64,000 nucleotides of DNA from Candidatus Peribacteria bacterium RIFOXYB1_FULL_54_35 (GCA_001787755.1 MFYJ01000007.1:210585-274584); one strand, 5' to 3'. Shown: positions 1 to 10,500, numbered from the stretch's first letter. A program made the numbers and translations. The notes: generated by a model from the sequence alone, not told the origin.

Positions 1-947
1 AGTCCCCGGCCCGAGACCTGTTCCACACTGGCGCACACAGCACCACCGGCACCGAGGTCTTTGCAGCTTACTTTGCCGAGGTGGCCTTCTGCGGCGAGCC
101 AGTCGAACAGGGCGTAGGTGGAGGCGAGCAGGTGCCTCTCCAAAAAGGGGTTGGGTTCCTGCACAGCTCCGGTATTTTGGTCGCGCTTCTCTTCCTCCAT
201 GGATGCGCTGGCGAACGACGCTCCGCCAAAGCCGCTCCGGTCTGTGGGCTTGCCGACGAGGATGATGTCATATCCCAGCTTTCCGGCTTCTTCCGGGGTT
301 TCACTGTGGATGATTTCGTCTTCACGCACGATACCGAGGGCGATGGCATTCACGAGGCAGTTGCTGTTGTAAGCGGAGTCAAACACGGTGTCGCCTCCGA
401 GGTTCGGGACACCGAGAGGGTTGCCGTACCCTCCTATGCCACGCACGATTTCGCGCGCGATGGTTCTGCTCTCCTCCGACTTCAGGTCGCCGAGCCGCAG
501 CATGTCCATGCACCCGATGACGCGTGCTCCCATGCACACGACATCACGCACCGTTCCGCCCACACCGGTTGCAGCACCTTCGTACGGGACGATCTGTGAG
601 GGGTGATTGTGCGATTCGTGCGTGATGACAAATCCCCAGCGCTTTCCCTTCGGGCTGTCGGTAATGGCGACGATGCCGCTGTCTTCCACCGGGCCGAGGA
701 TGATGTGCTTCCCCTCCGTCACGAATAGCCTGAGGAAGCGCTTGGAAGATTTGTAGCTGCAGTGCTCCGATCCCTGGATGCCCCAGATCACCGCTTCGGT
801 GAGCGTAGGATCGCGCCCAAGCAGTTTGCTGATTTTCCTCGCTTCTTCGACAGTGAGACTGATTTGGTGCTCCGAAAGGAGCCGGGAAATTTCGGCATCG
901 TCGGAGCGGGAGAAGGGGAGCGTTGGTGTATCTACTGCTGTGCTCAT
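1..947 (-). CDS. purL: Phosphoribosylformylglycinamidine synthase subunit PurL, partial (runs off left edge)
   Basis: Reverse strand reads MSTAVDTPTLPFSRSDDAEISRLL..WGIQGSEHCSYKSSKRFL..FVITHESHNHPSQIVPYEGAATGVGGTVRDVVCMGARVIG..; typical PurL motifs. Absent from the ORF track because no stop lies inside the window. Confidence 0.93.
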   Translation of the reverse strand, partial: MSTAVDTPTLPFSRSDDAEISRLLSEHQISLTVEEARKISKLLGRDPTLTEAVIWGIQGSEHCSYKSSKRFLRLFVTEGKHIILGPVEDSGIVAITDSPKGKRWGFVITHESHNHPSQIVPYEGAATGVGGTVRDVVCMGARVIGCMDMLRLGDLKSEESRTIAREIVRGIGGYGNPLGVPNLGGDTVFDSAYNSNCLVNAIALGIVREDEIIHSETPEEAGKLGYDIILVGKPTDRSGFGGASFASASMEEEKRDQNTGAVQEPNPFLERHLLASTYALFDWLAAEGHLGKVSCKDLGAGGAVCASVEQVSGRG

Positions 948-1004
948 CACTGTAGCCCAAGCATAAATGGTCCGGGTTCTCACGTCTAATAATCTGCTTC
1001 ATGA

Positions 1005-1102
1005 GTTTGTTAGGTTTATAGCTTCATTAGCTTCACTGGGAAAGTAATAAAATATCAGATCCAAAGTCCAAATCCCTAATGAAGCTAATGCAGCTATATC
1101 CT
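1005..1102. repeat. Intergenic inverted repeat E1 (arms GGTTTATAGCTTCATTAGCTTCA / TGAAGCTAATGCAGCTATATCC; core ATCCAAAGTCCAAATCC)
   Basis: Arms pair by eye; lies in the divergent purL/murJ intergenic region. Confidence 0.75.
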
Positions 1103-1118
1103 TATATCTATTCTTGGT

Positions 1119-2468
1119 ATGCTCAGCGCCGTGCACAAGCGGGTTTCCTCTCTTCTCTCGCAGCAGCGTATCCTCGGCGGTGCTGCTGTGCTGGCTCTCA
1201 CACAATTGGGCGCGTCTCTCGCCGGGCTCCTGCGTGACCGCGTGCTCGCGCAGACATTCCCGGGTCTCGACACAGTAGATGTGTACATCGCGGCATTCCG
1301 CCCGAGTGACCTCCTCTTTCAGATGTGCATCATGGCAGGATTCTCCGTGGCTCTCGTCCCCTTCCTCGCGCAGTACAAGGCGCAGGACGATCAGCAGCAG
1401 ATGAACCGTCTCCTCAGTTCCGTGGTAGCGGTGGCTGCACTCGTTTTCGGAGTGCTCGCCCTGGTGTTTGCTGCCTTTTTCCCGCAGATCGCTCCCGCCC
1501 TGACGCGGTTTACAGGGGACTCGCTGCAGCTCTATATCCAGTTTGGGCGCATAGCACTCCTCACGAATTTTCTCTTCGTATTCGGGAATGCTTTTGGGCA
1601 ATACCTCATCACCGTGCAGCGGTACTGGGTGTATGGCATCACGCCCATCCTCTACACGCTCGGTACTATTCTCGGGACGCTCTACCTCACACCGCTCTAC
1701 GGGCAGTTCGGGCCTATCTACGGCACACTCTGCGGTGCGATCGCCTATGTGCTTCTGCGTTTCCTCGGCGTGCTGGCCACGGGTTTCCGCCCGCGGAGCA
1801 TTCTCTGGCATCCCGATCTCCCCACGATGGGCAGGCTCATGCTCCCGCGCATGGTTGCGCTGGGCGCACTGCAACTGGAGCTCCTGCTCTTTGATACCGT
1901 TGCCTCCGGTCTCGAAGCGGGATCTGTGACGGTGAACGCCTATGCGCGGAATTTCCAGTCGGTGGTTGTCGGCATTGCAGGTATTGCACTTGCGCAATCA
2001 GCGTTCTCTCTCTTAAGCCAGGCGGCCTCGCAGAAGGAGTTCCACCGGTTCTGGATTTATCTGCGGAAGGGGGTGCTCATTCTCCTCATCCTCACCATTC
2101 CCGGTGCGGCATGCCTCGCTGCACTTGCCCCTGTCGCTGCGTGGCTTGTTCACCTGCAGCACGTGCTCCCTGTGTTCACAGTCTGTCTTGCTCTGTATGC
2201 ACTCAGCATTCCGTTTGAGAGCATTAACCATTTGCTCCTTCGGTCGTTCTACGCGCTCAAGCATACTGTGACTCCCGCCTTCTTCAGCATCTTCAACGGC
2301 GTGGCAGCGATAGCGATTGCAGCGCTCCTTGCCCCGCACTACGGTGTCTACAGCCTGGCTCTCGGGTTCACGGCGGGGCAGATCGTTGAACTCATTGGGC
2401 TCTCCGTTTTTCTGCCAGGGAGGGTGAGAAAATTGGAATGCGATGAGCGTGTAGCGAGTAGCGCTTAG
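1119..2468 (+). CDS. murJ: Lipid II flippase MurJ/MviN family
   Basis: Polytopic protein, AALTQLGASLAGLLRDRVLAQTFPGLDTVDVYIAAFRPSDLLFQM, MurJ-like. Confidence 0.88.
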   Translation: MLSAVHKRVSSLLSQQRILGGAAVLALTQLGASLAGLLRDRVLAQTFPGLDTVDVYIAAFRPSDLLFQMCIMAGFSVALVPFLAQYKAQDDQQQMNRLLSSVVAVAALVFGVLALVFAAFFPQIAPALTRFTGDSLQLYIQFGRIALLTNFLFVFGNAFGQYLITVQRYWVYGITPILYTLGTILGTLYLTPLYGQFGPIYGTLCGAIAYVLLRFLGVLATGFRPRSILWHPDLPTMGRLMLPRMVALGALQLELLLFDTVASGLEAGSVTVNAYARNFQSVVVGIAGIALAQSAFSLLSQAASQKEFHRFWIYLRKGVLILLILTIPGAACLAALAPVAAWLVHLQHVLPVFTVCLALYALSIPFESINHLLLRSFYALKHTVTPAFFSIFNGVAAIAIAALLAPHYGVYSLALGFTAGQIVELIGLSVFLPGRVRKLECDERVASSA

Positions 2469-2510
2469 CGGTGAGTACTACACGCTAACCGCTATTCGCT
2501 CATTGCTCAC
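2443..2510. repeat. Inverted repeat E2 with TAGCG-type words
   Basis: GAGCGTGTAGCGAGTAGCGCTTAGCGGTGAG / CTACACGCTAACCGCTATTCGCTCATTGCTCAC; overlaps the 3' ends of murJ and acyP. Confidence 0.8.
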
Positions 2511-2776
2511 AGCACAATATTGAACTCCGGGAAATGCTGTTCCTCCACCTTCTGCACGGTCACCGAGTCCACTGTTGCGGACGTCGGACCGTGGCGGCAC
2601 CATTCCTCCAGTGCGTGGAGATCTTCTATATCTCCCTCTGCGTGAATTTCCACGCCCCCCTGCCTGGTGTTCCTCACCCAGCCGGTGAGCCTGAGAGCTC
2701 TCGCTTTCTCCTGAGTGGTTGAGCGGAAGAACACTCCTTGTACCTGGCCGGTGACGTGAATGGAGAAAGCCGGCAT
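2507..2776 (-). CDS. acyP: Acylphosphatase
   Basis: VTGQVQGVFFRSTTQEKARALRLTGWVRNTRQGGVEIHAEG, canonical acylphosphatase signature. Confidence 0.93.
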   Translation of the reverse strand: MPAFSIHVTGQVQGVFFRSTTQEKARALRLTGWVRNTRQGGVEIHAEGDIEDLHALEEWCRHGPTSATVDSVTVQKVEEQHFPEFNIVL

Positions 2777-2828
2777 GCAGGATGAGTATACGCCTAGTCT
2801 TCTCGTATACTTGGTGTCATGGAGGCGG

Positions 2829-2910
2829 CGGTGAGTGGTCAGCGTGTAGCGCGTAGCGATTAGTAGCGGCTAGCTATTCGCTGCTAACCGCTAATTGCTT
2901 ATCGCTCACT
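2829..2910. repeat. Inverted repeat E3 with TAGCG-type words
   Basis: GTGAGTGGTCAGCGTGTAGCGCGTAGCGATTAGTAGCGGCTAGC / TATTCGCTGCTAACCGCTAATTGCTTATCGCTCAC between acyP and nusG. Confidence 0.8.
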
Positions 2911-3451
2911 TTTTCTGTGCCTGTGTGAAGTCGAGTTCCACCGGGGTTTCCCGGTCGAAGATGAGCACCATGACGGTGATCTTGCCTTTGTTCACGTCCA
3001 CGCTGTCCACCGTTCCTTCGTAGTTCTTGAATGGTCCATCGATGATGACGACGAGATCGCCAACCTGGAAGTCACTTTTGAACTTCGCCTCCTGCTCACC
3101 TACGCGGCGCTCGATCACACCGTACTCCTCCGGAGTGACAGGGACAGGGATGTTCCCTGATCCGACAAATCCCGTGACATTGGGGGTGTTCCTCACGAGG
3201 TACCAGCTCTCGTCGGTGACGATCATGTACACGAGCACATACCCCGGGAAGAGTTTCTTTTCCTCCTCCACCGGTTCACCCTTGCGGAAGGTGAGTTGTT
3301 TCTCCTTGGGGACTTGTATGTCGAAGATATAGTCCTGCATGCCCATGGATTCCACGCGTTGCACCAGTGCCTGCTTCACAGCATCTTCGTACCCTGCATA
3401 CGTGTGCACAACATACCAGTTCTGTCCGGCATTGGGGTCCTGCTTTACCAT
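2906..3451 (-). CDS. nusG: Transcription termination/antitermination protein NusG
   Basis: NWYVVHTYAGYEDAVKQAL..LFPGYVLVYM..TPNVTGFVGSGN..VGDLVVIIDGPFKNYEGTV, NGN plus KOW. Confidence 0.96.
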   Translation of the reverse strand: MVKQDPNAGQNWYVVHTYAGYEDAVKQALVQRVESMGMQDYIFDIQVPKEKQLTFRKGEPVEEEKKLFPGYVLVYMIVTDESWYLVRNTPNVTGFVGSGNIPVPVTPEEYGVIERRVGEQEAKFKSDFQVGDLVVIIDGPFKNYEGTVDSVDVNKGKITVMVLIFDRETPVELDFTQAQKK

Positions 3452-3453
3452 GG

Positions 3454-3642
3454 CTAGGTGAGGGAGAGGAGGAGTGTAACGGCTTGGGAGAGGCCGAAGT
3501 CCACAGCGCCGAATACGGCTGTACTGGCTGCGACGAATCCCACCACGATTCCGGACAGCCGGACTGCCTGGTGGCGGGTCGGCCAGCGGACGTGATGCAG
3601 CTCCTGCAGTGCGTCAGTGATGTAGTTACGGATCTTATCCAT
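3454..3642 (-). CDS. secE: Preprotein translocase subunit SecE (start trimmed to MDKIRNYITDAL)
   Basis: Small single-TM protein, ELHHVRWPTRHQAVRLSGIVVG, immediately upstream of nusG. Confidence 0.9.
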   Translation of the reverse strand: MDKIRNYITDALQELHHVRWPTRHQAVRLSGIVVGFVAASTAVFGAVDFGLSQAVTLLLSLT

Positions 3643-3726
3643 GTGCTTCTCTAAAAAGCCTCTGGAAGAGGCAGGGAGTATCTTACTGGAGCGAGTGTGG
3701 GAGTGCAAGGAAAAGTGGCATTAAAT

Positions 3727-3840
3727 AGGATTGGGGTTAGGGTTTGGGTTGGGGAAATCCAAATACCAAGTGGCAAAGCACGAAGCAACCATTCGAAATT
3801 CCTCGTCCGAACCCAAACCCTAACCCTAACCCCATTCCCT
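3727..3840. repeat. Inverted repeat E4 with telomere-like GGGTTA/GGGTTT words
   Basis: GGATTGGGGTTAGGGTTTGGGTTGGGG / CGAACCCAAACCCTAACCCTAACCCCATTCC; core GAAATCCAAATACCAAGTGGCAAAG. Confidence 0.85.
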
Positions 3841-4462
3841 AGAGCCCGTACTCCGGCGCCTCCAGTGCATGAATCTTTGTCACAGGGAGTGCAATGAACC
3901 AGACGAGGCCTTTAATGTCTTTTTGATCGACGAACGGGGAGGGATCTCCACCTTCGTCGGTGAAGCTGCGTGAATCCAGGCTGCCCTGCCGGTTGTCTCC
4001 GAGGAGGAAGTACTCGCCCTCAGGGATGCGGAACGAGATATCGTTCATGTCTCCGCTGGTTGGGGGGTGCTGGTACGTTTTGCCCGCGTTTCGCTCGCTC
4101 AGGTACGACTCGCGGAGCTTGGCTTTCTCTCCTTCGCCGCTCTCCTGCAGAAAGACGTAGCCGCCCTCCAGTGTGACGGTGTCGCCTGGCAGGCCGATGA
4201 TGCGCTTCACGTAGTGTTTTTTCCTGTCGTTCGGGGGGCGGAAGACGACAACGTCCCCGCGCTTGGGGTCGCCGATGTGGTAGGCGAGCTTATTGATGAT
4301 GATGTACTGCTTGTGCTCCAGCGTGTCGGACATGGAGCTCCCTTCCACCTGGAACGGCGAGACCAGGAAGGTACGGATGACCACCACAATTGCCACGATA
4401 ATGACGATATTGAGGATGACATCGAACAGGTGGAACCAGAGGCTGTGCTTTTTTGGCTGCAT
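3839..4462 (-). CDS. lepB: Signal peptidase I (start trimmed to MQPKKHSLW)
   Basis: SPFQVEGSSMSDTL (Ser), KRGDVVVFRPPNDRKKHYVKRIIGLPGD (Lys), EGEYFLLGDNRQGSLDSRSF. Confidence 0.94.
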   Translation of the reverse strand: MQPKKHSLWFHLFDVILNIVIIVAIVVVIRTFLVSPFQVEGSSMSDTLEHKQYIIINKLAYHIGDPKRGDVVVFRPPNDRKKHYVKRIIGLPGDTVTLEGGYVFLQESGEGEKAKLRESYLSERNAGKTYQHPPTSGDMNDISFRIPEGEYFLLGDNRQGSLDSRSFTDEGGDPSPFVDQKDIKGLVWFIALPVTKIHALEAPEYGL

Positions 4463-4517
4463 CTTTCCCAGTATAGGGGAGGCGCGCGGGGCTGTATAGC
4501 GTGTACCCAAGCTTTCC

Positions 4518-5147
4518 ATGCTGTACACTGCATGTGTGCTGAATCTGAACCGACGCCTGTTTGCCCGGCATCTTGAGGACGATGAGATACTGCATCTGGT
4601 CGTACACAAACACTGGCTGCTGGGGCTGAAGTTCCTCTTCTGGCCCTCTGCTTCTTTTTTGGCGTGCTGGGTGCTCCTGTACCAGGCGCCGTTCAAGACG
4701 GTATTCTATGCCATCTCCGTGTGGAGTGTGATCTCTCTCATCTGGTGGCTCCGTAACTTCTTCGACTACTACCTTGATGCGTGGATCATCACGGACATGG
4801 GGATTATCGATGTGGCGTGGCACGGGTGGTTCCACCGGCAGTCCTCCCGGGTGCTCTACAGCGACATCCAGGGTGTGAGCTATGAGATTCAGGGGATTAC
4901 CAATACGTTGCTTCGCTACGGTACGATCAGTGTGGAGAAGATATCGACGGGCAGCGTCATTTCTCTGGACAACGTTTCCAAACCGCGCAGGATCGAGGGG
5001 ATTATTCTCAAGAACATGGAGGCCTACCTGCACTCGAAGAATCTGAAAGATGCGAAGCACGTGCAGGACATTCTCAGCACTCTCATTGCGAGGGAGGTGC
5101 AGCTTGGGGGTTTTGAGGAGGAGGAAGATTCTTCCGGAAGAGGGTGA
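4518..5147 (+). CDS. Bacterial PH-domain (bPH/DUF304-like) membrane protein
   Basis: Two TM segments then YYLDAWIITDMGIIDVAWHGWFHRQSSRVLYSDIQGVSYEIQG. Confidence 0.6.
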   Translation: MLYTACVLNLNRRLFARHLEDDEILHLVVHKHWLLGLKFLFWPSASFLACWVLLYQAPFKTVFYAISVWSVISLIWWLRNFFDYYLDAWIITDMGIIDVAWHGWFHRQSSRVLYSDIQGVSYEIQGITNTLLRYGTISVEKISTGSVISLDNVSKPRRIEGIILKNMEAYLHSKNLKDAKHVQDILSTLIAREVQLGGFEEEEDSSGRG

Positions 5148-5542
5148 TGGAACTGCCTTTCCTCATCCTCATCGCCCTCGTCATTCTCGCCGTGTTCTTT
5201 GCCGGTCTCACCATGAAGCTCCACAGGCGCAGGAAGCTTTCGCGGATGCAGAAGAAGATGTTTTTAGACCAGTGGAATGCGCTCGCAAGGATCGGTGACA
5301 CTGCGCGGCGCGTTCTCGAGGCAGACAGCATTCTGGATAAGGCGCTGGCTCTGCTTGGGTACGAGGGGTCCCTTGGTGAGAAGCTGAAAGTCGCGGGGCC
5401 GCGCTTCACCAATGTCGATGCTGTCTGGGCGGCCCATAAGCTCCGGAATCACATAGCACACGAGCCGGGAGCACAGGTTTCCGAGGAGGAGAGCAGGCAG
5501 GCCGTGGAGCGTCTGCGCCGCGCGTTTGATGACTTGTGTTAA
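5144..5542 (+). CDS. Hypothetical membrane-anchored protein with WAAHKLRNHIAHE motif
   Basis: N-terminal TM then helical domain; overlaps the preceding gene by 4 nt. Confidence 0.55.
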   Translation: MMELPFLILIALVILAVFFAGLTMKLHRRRKLSRMQKKMFLDQWNALARIGDTARRVLEADSILDKALALLGYEGSLGEKLKVAGPRFTNVDAVWAAHKLRNHIAHEPGAQVSEEESRQAVERLRRAFDDLC

Positions 5543-5561
5543 GCGGGTACACTACGGGTGC

Positions 5562-6131
5562 GTGAAACCCACTCTCGTCATCATCGGGCTCGGGAATCCT
5601 GGCAGGCAGTACGAACACACGCGGCACAATGTGGGGTTTCAGGCGGTGGATGCTCTCTCGGAGGCGTTCGGAGAAGGGGAGTGGCAGGAGAAGCAGAAGT
5701 ATCTTTCCTTTGTGCAGGAGGCACGGATTGTCACGGTGCCGGCGCTTCTCGTCAAACCTCAGACGTACATGAATCTCTCCGGGAATGCCGTGGAGAAGCT
5801 TATGAAGTTCTTCGAGCTTGATTCGAGCAGTCAGATGCTTGTGCTCTGTGACGACGTCGATCTCCCGCTCGGGGAGGTCCGTCTGCGCGGGAAAGGGGGG
5901 CCGGGCACGCATAACGGGCTCAAGTCTCTCGATGAGAAATTTGGTGAACACTACGCGCGCCTGCGCATCGGGCTCGGCGCGCAGCCTCCGGAGACAGACC
6001 TCGCTACATGGGTGCTCAGCGTACCGACCGAGGAGGAGAAAAAAGCGCTACAGGAAGCCATAAAAAGGATTCCGGAACTCGTGAAGGAGTATGTAGTGGG
6101 GGAAGGTGCAGACATGAGCGGAAGCATCTGA
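5562..6131 (+). CDS. pth: Peptidyl-tRNA hydrolase (GTG start likely; ATG alternative at 5526)
   Basis: VIIGLGNPGRQYEHTRHNVGFQAVD..KPQTYMNLSGNAV..LCDDVDLPLGEVRLRGKGGPGTHNGLKSL. Confidence 0.96.
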   Translation: MKPTLVIIGLGNPGRQYEHTRHNVGFQAVDALSEAFGEGEWQEKQKYLSFVQEARIVTVPALLVKPQTYMNLSGNAVEKLMKFFELDSSSQMLVLCDDVDLPLGEVRLRGKGGPGTHNGLKSLDEKFGEHYARLRIGLGAQPPETDLATWVLSVPTEEEKKALQEAIKRIPELVKEYVVGEGADMSGSI

Positions 6132-6166
6132 TCAAGAGTTGCGCTTACGGTAAGGTGGTTCTTCCC

Positions 6167-7435
6167 CTAATAAGATGACCATTCTTTGCCTCTATCAGCA
6201 GAGGGAATATCAAGCAAGTGTTCGATATCAGGATCAAATTCGAGTGAGTCCATAAATTTTATGTATTCCTCTGTAGCTTGAGAGCGATCGTTGGCATCAT
6301 TCGCAATGGTAAAAATAATGGCAAACAACCAAGGTCCTGCCTGTCGGTATTCTACACTTGTGGTTGTTGAGGCATTTTTGTGTTGTTTGCTGCATGGCGA
6401 TTGTGTACATCCCTGAAAAGGATATTCTTCCAACAGCCACTTACTTTTTTGAATCTGCTGTTCAAATTCACTTTTAGCAAATTGTTTTTCTTCAGCTTTT
6501 GCACGAGCGATAGCTATTTGTGCTGTACCGTTACCATTTTGAACAATTTCGGCGATGGTAAATGCTCCTAATGTGGATATCCAGCTAAAGTGATATTGCC
6601 AGTATTGCGATGTTGCTAGATTGGATCTGTACCCAAAAATGCAGTTGTCGACACAGTTGAAAGCAATAGGAGAATATATATCGATAGTCGGAAGTATCCG
6701 TTGCAGGACTTTCGATGTTTCTTCGTACGAACTTTTTTCGTCCTCAAGCTCAACAGCAAACATCTGCCAAGGGTTTGCTGTCCAGACAAGTTTGTACATC
6801 ATTTCTGCAGGTTTCCCGTATTTGTCAGTGTATCTCTGGTCTGTTTTAAGGTACTCAAGTGAGAATGCTTTTCTCTCATCAATGGTTAATTGATTGGAAT
6901 CTAAAAATCGAATATCGACCTTATCAAGCCCTTCAAATTTTCTAATTTCTTGCCCCTGTGGTGTTTGCGCTTCCGGAAAGCCGTAAGGCCAGATATTTCT
7001 TTTCATTTCTAATACAGCTTCATCTTTCTCGGGGATTCTTGCACCGAATTTTGCCCTAAGACTGGAATCGAAGTATGGATTGTCGTTTATTCGGATTGTG
7101 GCAGAGTTGTTCCAAATTTTGTCAACAGAACCTCCCCAGAGTTGAAACTGCCAGTTTTTTGGAGCTCGATATGTTGCGCCTAGTACTTGGTGTTCTAGCC
7201 ATCCTTCATAACCATCGGTATCACTATTTTCCTTCTTGGGCACATACTTCACATCACAAACAAATCCAAAGCGGCCCTGGATACGCCTGTTCACTCTATT
7301 GAGCAGTATTTCGTTGTCGAAGAAGCTTCTTTCGACTCGAGAACAAAGCCTGTTTCTAACATTTTGAGATACGCTTTCGGTGGCAAACGCAACTGTAGGG
7401 AGAAGAAGTAGTGCGAAAATGATGAAACGAATCAT
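6167..7435 (-). CDS. Hypothetical secreted protein
   Basis: Signal peptide MIRFIIFALLLLPTVAFATES; AT-rich versus its neighbours; TATAAT 6 nt upstream of the ATG. Confidence 0.55.
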   Translation of the reverse strand: MIRFIIFALLLLPTVAFATESVSQNVRNRLCSRVERSFFDNEILLNRVNRRIQGRFGFVCDVKYVPKKENSDTDGYEGWLEHQVLGATYRAPKNWQFQLWGGSVDKIWNNSATIRINDNPYFDSSLRAKFGARIPEKDEAVLEMKRNIWPYGFPEAQTPQGQEIRKFEGLDKVDIRFLDSNQLTIDERKAFSLEYLKTDQRYTDKYGKPAEMMYKLVWTANPWQMFAVELEDEKSSYEETSKVLQRILPTIDIYSPIAFNCVDNCIFGYRSNLATSQYWQYHFSWISTLGAFTIAEIVQNGNGTAQIAIARAKAEEKQFAKSEFEQQIQKSKWLLEEYPFQGCTQSPCSKQHKNASTTTSVEYRQAGPWLFAIIFTIANDANDRSQATEEYIKFMDSLEFDPDIEHLLDIPSADRGKEWSSY

Positions 7436-7515
7436 GCATAAATTATACTAAAATGTCTTCTTGATGAAAATAAAGAAAACAAACTATCCTTATAAGGAAA
7501 TACAATACCGGCTCA

Positions 7516-7552
7516 CAATAAAAAGCCCCGCTTCCTGTCCTCCGCGGGGCTC
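7516..7552 (-). terminator. Rho-independent terminator of the giant surface protein gene
   Basis: Minus strand GCCCCGCGGAGGACAGGAAGCGGGGCTTTTTATT, 25 nt after the stop at 7575. Confidence 0.85.
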
Positions 7553-7574
7553 CCATGGAGTATTCGTTGTTGTT

Positions 7575-10500
7575 CTAGAAGAACATGCGTCTCCCGGCGA
7601 AGCTTCCTCCGAGAATGCCGATGGAGATGATGCTCGTCCACAGGATGAATTGCATGGCTGCTGAGGTGTCCGTAGTGTTCAGGATGACCTTGGTGGGCCT
7701 GAGATTCTGCGTCGTGCTCTCGAAGGAGTCCCCGAAGCCGCTCATACCTGTCTGTGGCAGCTCGGTGAGAATGCGTACCTCCTCCATGTCTGTCGGGGAG
7801 CGGTCGAAGTCGGAGCTCTTTGCGATGACACTGTTGCTGATGATCTGGCCGTGGCGCATGTCCGGTCCTATGCGGACGTGGTACGTGAAGATGCGTGTGT
7901 CATTCGCTCCGAGCGTTGGGAGTGTCCAATCGATTCCGTTGCCGACCACCTTGCCGCCTCCGGCATCCTGGATGGAGATGGAGCCTGCGTTGAATCTGTC
8001 CTCAATAGTCACGTTCTTCGCTTCGCGGTTGGTGAGGTTCCGGAGGGTGACAGTGTAGGTCACGGTATCTCCGGGTTTGGCTTCCTGGCGGCTTGCGCGC
8101 TTGTCGATGCTCGCCTGTATCTTGCCGTCGCTTGGCTCGCCTTCACCTTCGAGGCGCGTGTTCTCGTACTCCTCATCGTCCTCGCACTGCACACGGATGC
8201 GTACGCGTTCGTCTCTGGCGGTGTCCTTCACACGGACGGTGAGGCTCACGGAGTCGCTCTCGCCGCGGCGGAGGCGAATGTCCTGCCATTCCACTTCACG
8301 GCCGTTATCGTCGTCTCCTCCGTCGCTCGCCGAGAGGAACTCTACGTCGTTGTCCAGGAAGGCGACGATATCAAACAGCGTGGATGTTCCATTGGTGGAT
8401 GTGCTGCCGGAGCGGCCATTCCGCACGCGGATGCTGTAACTGATTTCCTCGCCCGGTGCCACTGGATCCGGAGAGTCGGAAATGCTCTGGACTTCACAGT
8501 CTGTGTCGCCGTCGACAAAGTCTCCTACGCGCGTGGTCTCGGTGTCGCTCTTGCTGCTGATGAAGGCCTGGGAACTCAGAATGTCCTTATCCGTGTCATC
8601 GTCCACGCTGACGCAGGAGTTCATGGTCACTGTTCCGTTGGCGGGGAGTGTGATGCTATTCCACGTGATGATGTTGCTGGAGTGCGATCCACCCTGCGAG
8701 GAGGACTGGTACTCGGTGTCGCCATCCAGGGTCTGTGTGACGGTCTGGTTGGTGAGCTGCGAGGAGTTCAGGTTCGTGACTCGGACGGTGTAGCAGAAGG
8801 ATTCGCCTGCATCCACAGGATCGCGGTCATCTGTGAGGTCGATGGTGACGTTGTTCGGATCCGGTGTGCCGCCCTGCACTGTCGTGGTATCCGTTGCACT
8901 CATACCGCCGGCGATCTGGGTGACGTTCGTGAGCACGGTGCCGTTCGGTGTGCTGGAGTTCACCGTTGCCTGCAGCGTGAGCGTGAGGCTGGAACTCGCA
9001 TTCACAGTGAGGTTGTTCCAGGTCACCACCTGTCCGTTGAGCGTTCCTCCGTTCGAAGCGGAGACGAAGGTCGTGTTCCCCGGGAGCTGGTCACCCACAC
9101 TCACATTCGTTGCGGTGGTCGTCGAGGTGTTCTGTACGGTGATGATGTATGTGAGCGACTCACCCGGCGTGACAGTGGTGCGGTTGTCCGTCTTGCTGAT
9201 CGTCAGCGTCGGCTGGGTGCTCGAGACGGTTGTGGTGTCCACTGCGGACGGTCCGTTCTGAATCTGTGCGGTGTTCGTGAGCACCGTGCCGTTCGCTGTA
9301 CCGCTGTTCACTGTTCCCTGTATGGTGAGCTGCTTCTGTCCGCCGGCTGCGATGGAGACTCCTGTCCAGGTAACAACCTGCCCGTTCACGGTGCCGCTAT
9401 CAGAGGAGGAGACGTAGGTCACCTGGCTTGGCAATGTGTCGGTGACAGTGACATTGGAGGCAGCGAATGCCGAGGTGTTGTTGATCGTGATGGTGTAGGT
9501 CAGCGTCTGACCGGGCGTGGCGGTTGTGAGGTTATCCGTCTTGCTGATGGTGAAGGTCGGCTGCTGCGAGGAGACAGTCGTCGTGTCCACCGCGGAAGTC
9601 TTGTTCGGGATGCTCGCGTTGTTGGTGAGCACCGTGCCTTCCGCCGTTCCCGTATTCACCGTTGCCGTGATGGTAAGAGTGATCGTGCTGTTCGCATTCA
9701 CGGTGAGATTGTTCCATGTCACGGTGCCGCTGCTGTGCGTGCCGCCGTTACTGGCGCTCACGAATGTGGTGTTCGCAGGGAGCGTATCCAGAACAGTGAC
9801 GCCGGTAGCGTTCTTCGCGGAGGTGTTCTCCACTGTGATGGTGTAGGTCAGCGTCTCTCCCGTTGTCACAGTGGTGCGGTTATCCGTCTTGCTCATGACG
9901 AAGTCGATGCCGTTGAGCTGCTGCTTGTTCTTGAAGAGCACAGTGGAGCAGGTGGTGCTTTCGCTCACCGTAATGAGGCCGTTTGGCGGTGTTACAGAGA
10001 GCAGCTGCCAGCTTGGAGGCACTATTTCACTGACTGTGTGCGTGCCTGTCGGCACGTTCAGGAACTGTGCGCGTCCGAGCGAGTTGTTCGCTGTTGTCTG
10101 CGTGCCTCCATCCAGCTTGAAGGTGAACTGCGCCACCGGTGTGATGGGCTGGCTGTTCGTGTCGAACGTCTCCTTCACAATGTCGATGCAACCTATGTGC
10201 TCGATGATAGTCACTGTCGTGTAGTCAATGGCGGTGAGGCCGTGGTGGATCTGCGCCATGTTCACGATCTGCTCGCCGTTCTGTGCATTCGGTTTCACCT
10301 GCACGGTGAGCGTGAGCTCCTTCTCTCCGCCTGCCGGGACGGTGAGACCGTACCAGATGATGAGCGGATCCTGGTACACGCCTCCGTCGGAGGAAGAGAT
10401 GTATGTGGTCTGCATCGGGAGCAGGTCACCCACGCTCACATCGATGGCGTCGACATTGGAGGAGTTCCGCACTGTGACGGTGTAGACCAGGGTTTCTCCC

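Noticed and set aside
999-1997. 332-aa minus-strand ORF
   Set aside because: Antisense to murJ and spans the E1 repeat; His/Glu/Arg-rich shadow composition.
3727-3840. TTAGGG repeats as a true telomere or eukaryotic contamination
   Set aside because: Located between bacterial secE and lepB and arranged as an inverted repeat, like sister elements with unrelated words.
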